Shown here: positions 12,420 through 19,787 of the stretch, piece after piece | Layout of the letters: each line of letters begins with the position of its first letter | Numbering within the stretch: position 1 is the stretch's first letter | Assembly (NCBI GenBank): GCA_021778785.1 | Contig: JAJYBX010000002.1 | Coordinates: 1-21,287 of the forward strand | Length of the DNA stretch: 21,287 bases | DNA from: Acidobacteriota bacterium | Lineage (GTDB): Bacteria; Acidobacteriota; Holophagae; Holophagales; Holophagaceae | Direction: 5' to 3' | The notes under the pieces: model-generated | Told to the model about the DNA's origin: nothing | The model's input: only the letters and a program-made list of their open reading frames with translations | Databases searched by the model: none | Made by a program: the position numbers and the translations under genes

Positions 12420-13475
12420 ATGCCGCTGATCCAGATTGAGGACGTGAGCCAGCCGGGCGCGGGACAGCTAGGGGCCCTCCCGCCCTTCCGCCGCGTCACC
12501 TTCCAGCCGCGGCCCAAGCCGGTCCAGAACACCCCTGCGCCCATCAGCTTTGTGAATCGGCCCAGGCCCGGAGGCCCCGTGGACACGCCCGCCCCGGCCC
12601 CAACACCCATCAGCTTCGTGAACCGGCCCCGACCTGGGGGCCCCGTGGACACGCCCGCCCCGGCCCCAACGCCCGTCAGCTTCGTGAATCGGCCCAGGCA
12701 TGGGGGCCCTGTGGATACCTTTCCCATTTCCCTGCCACCCTTCCGCCCCATCCCCTTCCAGCCGCGGCCCAACCCTGTCCCTCCGGTGATCCCCATGCGC
12801 CCAAGCCCCCGCCTTGATTTTCCTGTCTTTGATCGGCCGATCTTCAGAGGGGGCGATGCGACTACGGCCGCGCCGAATGATGGCGGGACACAGCCGCCCC
12901 TCGACCTCTTCATGTCCAGGCCTGGGACGCTGAATCGCTACCCGGTTTCCCTGCCGCCCTTCCGCCCCCTCCCGGGCGTGGGATTCGTGAATATGCCCCA
13001 GCCGACCCCGGACGCTACGGCCTCCCTCGCGGCGCTGGCCCCCTTGCAGGCCCAGCTCCAGGCCCTCCAGAGCCAGGAAACTGCCCTCCAAAACCAGGTC
13101 AACGCCCTTCAGGGCCAGGTGAGCCTATTGAAGGCCCCGGCGCCTGTCCAGCAGGTTGTGGGAGCCCCGGCCCCGGCCCCTGTGGCAGCTCCGGCCGTTG
13201 TGGGAGCCCCGGCCCCGGCGCCTGCACCCTCTGCGGCCCTGGCCTCCATGTTCGCCGCGCCCTCGGGCTCCAGCCTGTATGCGAGCGTGGGCGCCCCGAC
13301 CACGGGCACCCTTTACGCCCATCCCCAGGAATCAGGAAGCCTCTTCGCCACAGTGAGCCGCGCCGGGGCCCTGAGTGGGCTTCCCGCTGAAGACGAGGGC
13401 CACGCCCTTCTGTGGGCCACGGCCGCAGGCCTGGCGGCCTGGTGGTTCCTGGGCCGACGAAAGGGCCGCCGGTGA
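12420..13475 (+). CDS. Tail-anchored protein 3: proline-rich repeat protein
   Basis: The product is 351 residues behind GGAGGGAG. It contains three 22-residue repeats with SFVNRPRPGGPVDTPAPAP (about residues 41-104), and three related LPPFR...F segments. A Gln-rich coiled coil (about 210-240) and Ala/Pro VVGAPAPAP repeats follow. The end has a Ser/Gly-rich region, a membrane helix (about 328-344, LLWATAAGLAAWWFLG) and the basic tail RRKGRR. The extended repeat structure suggests a fibrous spacer or spike rooted in a membrane. No homologous family is recognised. Confidence 0.72.
   Translation: MPLIQIEDVSQPGAGQLGALPPFRRVTFQPRPKPVQNTPAPISFVNRPRPGGPVDTPAPAPTPISFVNRPRPGGPVDTPAPAPTPVSFVNRPRHGGPVDTFPISLPPFRPIPFQPRPNPVPPVIPMRPSPRLDFPVFDRPIFRGGDATTAAPNDGGTQPPLDLFMSRPGTLNRYPVSLPPFRPLPGVGFVNMPQPTPDATASLAALAPLQAQLQALQSQETALQNQVNALQGQVSLLKAPAPVQQVVGAPAPAPVAAPAVVGAPAPAPAPSAALASMFAAPSGSSLYASVGAPTTGTLYAHPQESGSLFATVSRAGALSGLPAEDEGHALLWATAAGLAAWWFLGRRKGRR
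12537..12734 (+). repeat. Three 66-bp in-frame repeats
   Basis: Units are spaced exactly 66 bp apart (the anchor CAGCTT or CAGCTTC is at 12545, 12611 and 12677). They encode PISFVNRPRPGGPVDTPAPAPT with small changes. The third unit breaks off into a different Pro-rich sequence. High DNA identity suggests recent expansion. Confidence 0.85.
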
Positions 13476-14452
13476 TCCTGGACCCTGCCTCCTACCGCCT
13501 GGCGGCGGGCGCGGGCCTCTGGGATCCTTCCCCGGTGGCCACCCTCTGGCGCGCCCCCCTGCGCCAGGTGGGCGCCAGGCGCCTGGCGCGCCCGGAGGAA
13601 TTGGCGGGGCTTGGTAGCTTCTTCCATAAGCTCACTTCGGCGATAACGAGCATCGCGCGGGCGCCCATCAAGTTAATTTCACCCAAACTGGCTGACAACT
13701 TGAAAAAAGTTGACGATAAGGTGTTGGCAGTTCAGGACAAGGTATCCACGAAAATCAACGACACCGCGCATTCTGTCGGAAAGTTCATCAGCAAAAATTG
13801 GAAATGGATCGCTATCGTAGCGGCCATTGCCATAACGATTTACAGCATGGGAGCGGGCGCTACCATCGCCTCCAGGATGCTTTCCGGGCTGCACGTACTC
13901 GAGGCGCATATCGCTTCCGGCGCGGCCTCTGTGTGGCATGCCGTGGTAGGAACCGGCACGGCCGCCACGGGAACCGCCGCGGCGGGAACCACGGCCGCCG
14001 CAGGCACCACGGCCACGGCCGCGTCTTCGAGCTGGCTGGCCACAACGGGCAAGCTGGCCCTTTCCGCGGCCCAGGCCCTCCAGGCTAAAGCCAAGGTCGC
14101 GGCGCTGTCCCAGCAGCAGGCTCAGGCCATGCTGGATGCTCAATCGGCGGGCTACGATCTGGGGGCCACGGATCCGCAACTGGCGGCGGCGCTGATGCAG
14201 CGGGCCGCGATCCCCGGGAACGGGATCCCCACGGATGCGAATGGAAACCCGCTGGTGGATGCTCCGGTCGGATGGGGCGCCACGAGCCCCGCGGCGGCCT
14301 CTGGCGGCGGCGGGAATGCGGGCGCCTATGGCTACCCGGCAGGGATCACCCCAGCGGCATCCGGCCTTGCGGCCATCACTTCGAGCCCCTACTTCGTGCC
14401 GGCGGCCATCGGCGCGGGCGCCCTGCTGCTGGTCCTGCTCCTTCGGAGGTAG
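13472..14452 (+). CDS. Tail-anchored protein 4 with central and C-terminal TM
   Basis: The product is 326 residues. GTG 13472 overlaps the upstream TGA and is preferred over the in-frame ATG 13412 inside the previous gene. The first 50 residues are GC-rich in codon use. Residues about 50-115 form a Lys/Asp-rich amphipathic segment in AT-richer DNA (LADNLKKVDDKVLAVQDK). Then come a membrane helix (about 110-130), Ala/Thr/Gly-rich low complexity, a Gln/Ala helix, a Gly-rich linker and a C-terminal membrane helix (about 307-323) ending LLLRR. Its place among similar neighbours suggests a virion membrane protein. Confidence 0.7.
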   Translation: MILDPASYRLAAGAGLWDPSPVATLWRAPLRQVGARRLARPEELAGLGSFFHKLTSAITSIARAPIKLISPKLADNLKKVDDKVLAVQDKVSTKINDTAHSVGKFISKNWKWIAIVAAIAITIYSMGAGATIASRMLSGLHVLEAHIASGAASVWHAVVGTGTAATGTAAAGTTAAAGTTATAASSSWLATTGKLALSAAQALQAKAKVAALSQQQAQAMLDAQSAGYDLGATDPQLAAALMQRAAIPGNGIPTDANGNPLVDAPVGWGATSPAAASGGGGNAGAYGYPAGITPAASGLAAITSSPYFVPAAIGAGALLLVLLLRR

Positions 14453-14453
14453 C

Positions 14454-15161
14454 GTGTACGCCGAAACCTTCAATGTGAGGCCCTGGCTGGAGACGCCCGC
14501 AAAGTGGCTCCGCTGGGCCATGCAGAGCCTCCAAGCCAGCAACACCACGGACGCCCGCTACAACCTCCAGCAGTTCTGGACCACCTTGGCCACGGCGAAA
14601 GGGCAGGCCCAGGCTCAGCAGGACTGGAGCGAGATCCTGACCCTGGACGCCCAGAGCCAGTGGACCCTTGGGAACCTGTACCAGGCAGACGCCTCGGACG
14701 TGCTGAAACAGATCAATGCCGATTCATCGGTGAATAACCTGATGAATTACGCCAACCCACTAATTTCCGTATCTGATCCGGTGATGGTGGCCCTCAAATC
14801 GAAGATGGATGGCCTAAACAAGAGTGCGGCCACAGCCTTCGCGGCCCAGGTGCAGCTTGCCGCGCAGGCCAAGGCCGCGGCGGCTTCGGCTGGGGTCCAG
14901 AGCCAGGCGGCGACAACACTACATGTAGGGCAGAACGCCCAGACGGCCGCGGCCAATGACGCGGCGGTGATGAATAGAGAAGCTCAGGTATTCAGCACCC
15001 CCACCAACCCGCTGACGGATCTGAAAAGCGCCCTCACCTCTTCCCTACTCGGCCTCCCCCTCTGGGCCTGGTTGGCGGGCGGCGCGGCGGTGCTGCTGCT
15101 GGTGACAACCGCCCCGGCCATGGCCCAAGCCAATGCCCTCCGGCGGGCGGTGGAGGACTGA
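14454..15161 (+). CDS. Tail-anchored protein 5
   Basis: The product is 235 residues from GTG 14454, behind CGGAGGT that lies in the last codons of the previous gene. The first 100 residues are helical with Trp residues (RPWLETPAKWLRWAMQSL...). A long Ala/Gln-rich helical part spans about 115-170. A membrane helix (about 201-220, LPLWAWLAGGAAVLLLVTTA) is followed by AMAQANALRRAVED. Like its neighbours it is probably inserted by its C-terminus. It overlaps the next ATG by one base. Confidence 0.7.
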   Translation: MYAETFNVRPWLETPAKWLRWAMQSLQASNTTDARYNLQQFWTTLATAKGQAQAQQDWSEILTLDAQSQWTLGNLYQADASDVLKQINADSSVNNLMNYANPLISVSDPVMVALKSKMDGLNKSAATAFAAQVQLAAQAKAAAASAGVQSQAATTLHVGQNAQTAAANDAAVMNREAQVFSTPTNPLTDLKSALTSSLLGLPLWAWLAGGAAVLLLVTTAPAMAQANALRRAVED

Positions 15162-17539
15162 TGCTCACAGAGTTCCAAGGAAATCGGGCCTTCTGGAGCT
15201 TGGCGAAGGTCGCCGCCCTTCCGGTTGTGGCGAATCTTGCATGGATCCAGAGGAAACATCCTCACGAGTTCAAGACCGTGGAAGAGGTTGAGAAACACAT
15301 TCGCTTCGTGCTTTCGAGTGGGAATCTATTCGCCTTCCGCGGGAAGGCGAAGGGGAGCCTAGGATTCGCACGGATGGAGGACAGCCGCGCGGCCGTGGTC
15401 CAGCTCATCCCCAAGACGCTGGATGGCCGGAAGGTCTATCAGGTCTTGACGGCCTACACCCTCACGCCCGGTCAGGTTCGCCGGGCATTGGAAGCGGGTG
15501 GTGATGCGCCGGTTGTTAATCCGGGTTCCAGCGGATGCCTTGAGGACATCGGGCCTGGGTTTCAGGGCCGGTCTTTCGATACGGCTTCGCACCACCGGAA
15601 CAAGAATACCCCCGGCAGCCAGCCTCGCAAGGTCAACCCCAGTGCCGCCGAGAAACGGCGCCAGGCCCTCCGGGGCGTGGAGGCTTCCGGGAGCCTGGAG
15701 GGCGTGGCCAAAGTCATGGCCCGGCGCTTCCAGGCAAAGGGCTACATCAAGGACGAGGGCGGCCGGTGGACCCTCACCAAGATGGGCCGGGCCGTCATGG
15801 AAGGCCGCATCGGTTCCGCAGGACGCGGCGCGGTGGACCTCGGCGGCGCCCGGCACAAGGCCGAGCGTGCCGGAGGACGGCACCGGGCCAAGGGTTCGGA
15901 CCTCACCCAGTACATGGCCGGGGAAGGTATCGCCCGGGAAAAGCTCCTGAAAAAGCAGGAGCGGGACTACTACGAGCAGGAGGGGGAACGCCTCAAGGCC
16001 GAATGGGAGGCCCAGGCCGCCAGGCTGGCCAAAGCCCAGGCGCAGGAGGATCGGGCCCTCGCGGCTGTCCTGGGGCCCGGCGGGCTGACCCATGCCGTGA
16101 AGATCGCCCTTGAGGGCCGCCCCTTCCGCCGTCCAGACCTGGAAGGCTTGCAGGCCGCCGGATGGACCCTCCGCCCCGCGGGAACGGTGCCCGCCAAGGT
16201 AGGGAAAACCCTACCCGCGGAGCCCGCCTGGAATCCATCCGACGAGCTGGACCGCATCCTGGGGCCCCGCGGAGAAGCCCGCGCCGTGGTGATCCAATCC
16301 GCGGGCCCCTTCGGTGAGGATCTGGTGAAGCAGCTCCAGGCGGACGGATTCGACGTCAGCACCGCGCCGAAAGGCTACCGCCAAGGGAAGGCCCGCGCCG
16401 TGAACCCGGAGCCATCCCCGGAGCTGAAGCGGAAGGTTTACGAGGCCCTGAAGAGGTTCACCCCGAAGGGCGGGGCCACGGTGGCAGACCTGGCCCGCAA
16501 GGTGAAGGCCACGGAAGAGGAAGTCGAGGCCGCCCTGGAGCGCCATGAAGCCAACGGCCTAGCCCATCGCCGGAAGGATGTACATAGCCTCTTCGGGGCT
16601 GTATGGGAGGCGGGAATGGACCTCCCCGGGTTTTTCAGTGGCACCGAAGCGCAACAACCCCTCCCGATGTTCAACCCGCGCAAGGCGGGACAGTCCGGGA
16701 CAGTGCGGGACACGCGGAAGGAAGCGCCTCGCCATGATGGCCCCATGAGTACCACCACCACGGGCCGGAAGAAGGCCGCCGCGACCTCCAAGGGGCATCC
16801 CTCGCCCCGCCCCGTCCCGGCCGCGCCTCAGCGGGCAAAAAAGCCCACCCGGCCCACCTCGCTCAAGAAGGCGAATCCCACCGCCACGCCAGCACAGGTC
16901 AAGCTGGTAGACCGCGCGACGAAGGCCACAGAGAAGGCTTACCAGGTCGTAGGAGACGCGGCCCAGCTCCGGGCGCACCTGGCCGCCATCAAGGCGCACC
17001 TGGCCGCCGCCCTGGCCCTCAAGGGGCACAAGGAAGGCGAGGCTTACCACCGCAACTGGGCGAAGACTCACGGGGCCGAAATGGCGCGGCTGATGAAGCA
17101 GGCGCCTCGCCTCAACCCCTCCGATGCGGCCGGCCTGGCGAAAGTCTGGAAGGCCTGGACGGGCACGGACCCCGGGCAATCCCTCCAGCTCCAAGTGGAG
17201 GAACCGCACCGCTACGGACTGCCCCTGCATGTCGTGCTTCTGGGCCGTGTGACCTGGCTGGCCACGAAGGACGGCAAGGAAACCCGGTTCGGCGTAGCGG
17301 GCCCCTACATGGTCACGGATGCCGCGGCCCGGAAAATTTGGCTCGTGTCACACAAGGCCCACCATTTCGACCTGGAACCGGCGTTGATCGGCTACACCGC
17401 CCGCAAGCCGAAGTTCGGGGACCGGGCCACGGTGGAATACGTCCACGCCTTCGAGGGCCGGACCCATGCCGTCATGGCTGGCCAGGTCGGGGCCCTCACG
17501 GGTTCCTTCCGCATCACGCCCGCGGGCCTGGAGGGATGA
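15161..17539 (+). CDS. 792-residue multi-segment protein with NP motifs
   Basis: The N-terminal 115 residues form a compact alpha/beta unit (EFKTVEEVEKHIRFVLSSGNLFAF...VYQVLTAYTLTP) that vaguely recalls small RelE/barnase-like nucleases. Basic, winged-helix-like and coiled segments follow, including a helix-turn-helix-like part at about 420-475. A Lys/Pro/Thr-rich linker (about 530-575) precedes a C-terminal beta-rich domain (about 655-792). Asn-Pro recurs at segment borders (residues 120, 159, 358, 415, 505, 572, 652), often in the form basic-x-hydrophobic-NP. Residues about 509-529 are encoded by dyad element C. Met529 (16745) could start a separate 264-residue product. It might be an internal virion polyprotein. 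No family is certain. Confidence 0.68.
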   Translation: MLTEFQGNRAFWSLAKVAALPVVANLAWIQRKHPHEFKTVEEVEKHIRFVLSSGNLFAFRGKAKGSLGFARMEDSRAAVVQLIPKTLDGRKVYQVLTAYTLTPGQVRRALEAGGDAPVVNPGSSGCLEDIGPGFQGRSFDTASHHRNKNTPGSQPRKVNPSAAEKRRQALRGVEASGSLEGVAKVMARRFQAKGYIKDEGGRWTLTKMGRAVMEGRIGSAGRGAVDLGGARHKAERAGGRHRAKGSDLTQYMAGEGIAREKLLKKQERDYYEQEGERLKAEWEAQAARLAKAQAQEDRALAAVLGPGGLTHAVKIALEGRPFRRPDLEGLQAAGWTLRPAGTVPAKVGKTLPAEPAWNPSDELDRILGPRGEARAVVIQSAGPFGEDLVKQLQADGFDVSTAPKGYRQGKARAVNPEPSPELKRKVYEALKRFTPKGGATVADLARKVKATEEEVEAALERHEANGLAHRRKDVHSLFGAVWEAGMDLPGFFSGTEAQQPLPMFNPRKAGQSGTVRDTRKEAPRHDGPMSTTTTGRKKAAATSKGHPSPRPVPAAPQRAKKPTRPTSLKKANPTATPAQVKLVDRATKATEKAYQVVGDAAQLRAHLAAIKAHLAAALALKGHKEGEAYHRNWAKTHGAEMARLMKQAPRLNPSDAAGLAKVWKAWTGTDPGQSLQLQVEEPHRYGLPLHVVLLGRVTWLATKDGKETRFGVAGPYMVTDAAARKIWLVSHKAHHFDLEPALIGYTARKPKFGDRATVEYVHAFEGRTHAVMAGQVGALTGSFRITPAGLEG
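16685..16749 (+). repeat. Repeated dyad element, copy C (65 bp, inside a coding frame)
   Basis: It is 59/65 identical to copy B at 11039 and, like B, ends on ATGAG. Here it is read through in frame as AGQSGTVRDTRKEAPRHDGP, in the middle of the 792-codon frame. This suggests that the downstream part was once, or still is, a separate cistron. Confidence 0.85.
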
Positions 17540-17542
17540 TCC

Positions 17543-18265
17543 ATGGCTGAGCAAATCGAAATCCTGAACGGTGATGACCGGCCGCATGCCCTGAAGACCC
17601 TGAAGAGGGCCATCAAGGGCGCGCGGGGCACCAGCCGGACGCATCTCGCGTCCGTCCTCCGGTCCCTGAACCCTGACGCGGCCAGGAGCCGCGCTTTCAA
17701 AGGAGGTGCTTCCATGGCGAAGCGCACCAAGAAGGCGGCCCACCACCGGCGCCGCCGCATCACCCGCAAGGGCAACCCCACCAGCATCCGCCGCGTGGCC
17801 ACTAAGGCCAAAGAGCGGGTTCGTGTCGTCACCCGCCGCGCCGCGTCCAACTTCAAGAGCCTGGATCTCATGGGCCTCCTGAAGGAAGGCGCCGGGATCG
17901 GTGTCGGCATGCTGGCCTCCAGCTTCGTGGAGAAGCAGGCCGAGAAGTTCCTCCCAGCCAGCCTCCCCGCGTCCGTGAAATCCGTCCTGGCTTCCGCTGT
18001 CGTGGCGGGCGGCGCGATCGCCTTCGGTGGTACGAGCGGCTTCCCGCGCGCCATCGCCGCGGGCGCCATCGGCGAAGCGATCCGCAGCATGGGCCGGAGC
18101 TATGCGCCGACCATGTTCGCCGGCACGGATTCGACCGATACCGCCGCGGGCTACTGGGACGCCCAGACGGGCCAGTGGATCCCCGCCGGGACCGGCCTCG
18201 CAGGCATCGCCTACGATCCCGCCTACCCGGTCCCCGTGACCTCTGAGCGCCCGGACGGGATGTAG
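17543..18265 (+). CDS. Basic, membrane-associated virion protein with internal start
   Basis: The product is 240 residues from ATG 17543 (upstream GGAGGG), or 183 residues from ATG 17714. The latter has the strongest ribosome site of the window, so the short form may dominate. From 17714 the N-terminus is extremely basic (AKRTKKAAHHRRRRITRKGNP), which fits DNA or capsid-interior binding. The middle has two hydrophobic helices (GLLKEGAGIGVGMLASSFV, and SVLASAVVAGGAIAFGG) and an Ala/Gly helix. The C-terminus is YWDAQTGQWIPAGTGL. It directly precedes the capsid candidate. A minor protein bridging genome and membrane is plausible. Confidence 0.72.
   Translation: MAEQIEILNGDDRPHALKTLKRAIKGARGTSRTHLASVLRSLNPDAARSRAFKGGASMAKRTKKAAHHRRRRITRKGNPTSIRRVATKAKERVRVVTRRAASNFKSLDLMGLLKEGAGIGVGMLASSFVEKQAEKFLPASLPASVKSVLASAVVAGGAIAFGGTSGFPRAIAAGAIGEAIRSMGRSYAPTMFAGTDSTDTAAGYWDAQTGQWIPAGTGLAGIAYDPAYPVPVTSERPDGM
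17699..17708 (+). promoter_or_regulatory. Full-length anti-16S ribosome binding site inside a frame
   Basis: AAAGGAGGTG is the exact 10-base complement of the usual 16S rRNA 3' end. It ends five bases before the in-frame ATG at 17714. It argues for strong independent translation of the shorter, basic product. Confidence 0.75.
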
Positions 18266-18274
18266 GAGTTCGCC

Positions 18275-18898
18275 ATGGCCGACAAGCTCATCCCCGTTTC
18301 CCCTTCCGGCGCGCCGGTGCGCGCGTCCTTCCCCCCCCAGGAGTCTTACATGGCCCAGCCCCAGGCCCTCAACACGGTGCCCGAGAAGGACACCCAGCCC
18401 ATCTGGTTCCGCCTGGTGCTCGCCGGCGCGACCGTGATCGGCGCGAACGCTCGTACCTACATCTTCAACAAGCAGAAGAACACCGACCCCGACCTCACCA
18501 ACCTGGAAGTGGCGGGCCAGATGCCCAACACCTCTGAGTACAAGGTGGCGGCCATCGAGATCCGCCCCAACGGCTCCTGCACCCAGGCCGCCCTCGATGC
18601 CTTCCTGAATCACCACGTGCTCAAGGTCGAAGTGGGCGCGAAGAACTTCGAGAAGGTGAACCAGCCCGCCGTCATGTTCTCCAGCCTGGCGAATATCGCG
18701 GGCCTGGGAGCCAACGCGACCGTGGGACAGGGCCTCTACCGGTTCAACCCCGGCGAAGAACTGTACCTCCAGGCCTCCCAGACCTTCAACGTCTATTTCC
18801 TGGCGGATCGCACCGGCGCCACCCTCGGTGTCGCTGCTGACCTGCTGGACTGCATCGTGGTTTTCCACGGGCAGAAGGCCGCCAAGGTCGCCCTGTAG
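18275..18898 (+). CDS. Major capsid protein candidate
   Basis: The product is 207 residues from ATG 18275 (GGAG upstream), or 182 from ATG 18350 (AGGAG six bases upstream). It is rich in beta-strand patterns (IWFRLVLAGATVIGANARTYIF, YKVAAIEIRP, VLKVEVGAKNF, QTFNVYFLADR, DCIVVFHGQK) with a Pro/Gln-rich N-terminal arm. Codon use is strongly biased to C/G at third positions, as in highly expressed genes, and a stable hairpin follows it. Size and pattern would fit a small jelly-roll capsid protein, but no family match is recognised. Two smaller beta-rich genes follow, as expected for a multi-protein capsid. Confidence 0.6.
   Translation: MADKLIPVSPSGAPVRASFPPQESYMAQPQALNTVPEKDTQPIWFRLVLAGATVIGANARTYIFNKQKNTDPDLTNLEVAGQMPNTSEYKVAAIEIRPNGSCTQAALDAFLNHHVLKVEVGAKNFEKVNQPAVMFSSLANIAGLGANATVGQGLYRFNPGEELYLQASQTFNVYFLADRTGATLGVAADLLDCIVVFHGQKAAKVAL
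18339..18343 (+). promoter_or_regulatory. Internal ribosome site in the capsid candidate
   Basis: AGGAG lies six bases before the in-frame ATG 18350, after a run of eight C. It offers a second start that would remove 25 N-terminal residues. It parallels the internal start in the preceding gene. Confidence 0.55.
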
Positions 18899-18909
18899 TA
18901 CCTGACCCC

Positions 18910-18933
18910 GCGGGAGGCCTCCGGGCCTCCCGC
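18910..18933 (+). terminator. Stable hairpin after the capsid candidate
   Basis: A perfect 9-bp stem GCGGGAGGC / GCCTCCCGC with a 6-base loop begins 11 bases after the stop at 18898. No T-tract follows. It may lower downstream transcription or protect the 3' end of the capsid message. Confidence 0.55.
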
Positions 18934-18953
18934 GCCCTTCCTCGGAGGGCCGC

Positions 18954-19391
18954 ATGGCCTCGATTCCCGGACTATTCCAAGTCGCCTCGTTTGCGATGCA
19001 GATCGGAGCCTCGTACCCGCTCCAGCAGTCCATTGACATCACCGGCCGGACTACGATGCAGGTGGACCGCCTCCAGGCCTATCTCCGCGTGGAGCCCTCA
19101 GCCACCGGCCTGATTCCGCCCCTCGCCAATCTCCAGTTCGCCGAGCGCCTCATTCGGATCCGTGTCGCCCTCGACCGGAACGACATGCGTGTGTTGACGA
19201 ATGGTGACGTTCCCGTGAGCGTCTTTCAGCAGCTCGACGGCGGGCCCCTGCCGGTGCCGCCCTTCCAGCTCGGGGGCAACGAGACGCCGACCCTGATTGT
19301 GAACTACGGCCCGAATTTCCTACTCCAGGATGCCGTCAATAATTACGGAAACGTCTTCTTGGAAGTGGTTTTCTACGGCCAGGAAGTCTAG
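18954..19391 (+). CDS. Beta-rich structural protein (minor capsid candidate) 1
   Basis: The product is 145 residues behind CGGAGGG. Strand-like segments dominate (YPLQQSIDITGRTTMQVDRLQAYLRV, LIRIRVALDRNDMRVLTNGDVPVSVFQQL, TLIVNYGPNFLLQD, NVFLEVVFYGQEV). There is no membrane helix or enzymatic motif. The ending in a strand plus a short tail, and the place directly after the capsid candidate, favour a jelly-roll-like minor capsid or vertex protein. This is inference from composition and order. Confidence 0.65.
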   Translation: MASIPGLFQVASFAMQIGASYPLQQSIDITGRTTMQVDRLQAYLRVEPSATGLIPPLANLQFAERLIRIRVALDRNDMRVLTNGDVPVSVFQQLDGGPLPVPPFQLGGNETPTLIVNYGPNFLLQDAVNNYGNVFLEVVFYGQEV

Positions 19392-19400
19392 GAGCTTCCC

Positions 19401-19787
19401 ATGGCCGGCGGCCTGATTGTTGACGTAGATCCCAAGAGGCTGAACCCCCTGTCTCTGGCCGTGGTCGGGAAGCTGGGGGACATCCTCACCGGCTCCGGCG
19501 CCCTGGAGCTGGAGGACAACACGCGCGGATGGCGCCGGCACCAGGTGCTCCGGTACTTCTGCGGCTCGGATGCGTACGCCCGCCTGGTGCGCCTCCAGGT
19601 GCTCGTGGCGAACCAGATCCGCTACACCATCACGCCGAAGGCCGCGACCGATGAAATCTACCTTGATGGACTCATCCCCGAAGGCGCGCCGCTGAAGCTC
19701 CGCATCATCCGCGATCCCCTGACAGACCCGACCGCCCTCCCCAGTCCGTTCCCAGACATTGACGTTCGTTTCGAGGTGTTCGGATGA
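19401..19787 (+). CDS. Beta-rich structural protein (minor capsid candidate) 2
   Basis: The product is 128 residues behind TAGGAG. Segments such as GALELEDNTRGWRRHQVLRYF, ARLVRLQVLVANQIRYTI, APLKLRIIRDP and DIDVRFEVFG alternate like a beta sandwich. It ends with the FEVFG strand at an ATGA overlap with the transglycosylase gene. The tight coupling with the neighbours suggests a virion protein. Small tailless viruses often use two or three such beta-barrel proteins. No specific family is recognised. Confidence 0.63.
   Translation: MAGGLIVDVDPKRLNPLSLAVVGKLGDILTGSGALELEDNTRGWRRHQVLRYFCGSDAYARLVRLQVLVANQIRYTITPKAATDEIYLDGLIPEGAPLKLRIIRDPLTDPTALPSPFPDIDVRFEVFG

Noticed and set aside
16193..16211. 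Walker A-like AKVGKT in the 792-aa protein
   Set aside because: It lacks the GxxxxGK[ST] spacing and has no Walker B partner, so it is not evidence for a packaging ATPase.
17348..19042. Long - strand open frame of 564 codons over the capsid candidate
   Set aside because: Antisense to well-coupled + strand genes with ribosome sites. The sequence is Gly/Ala/Arg/His-rich without motifs.
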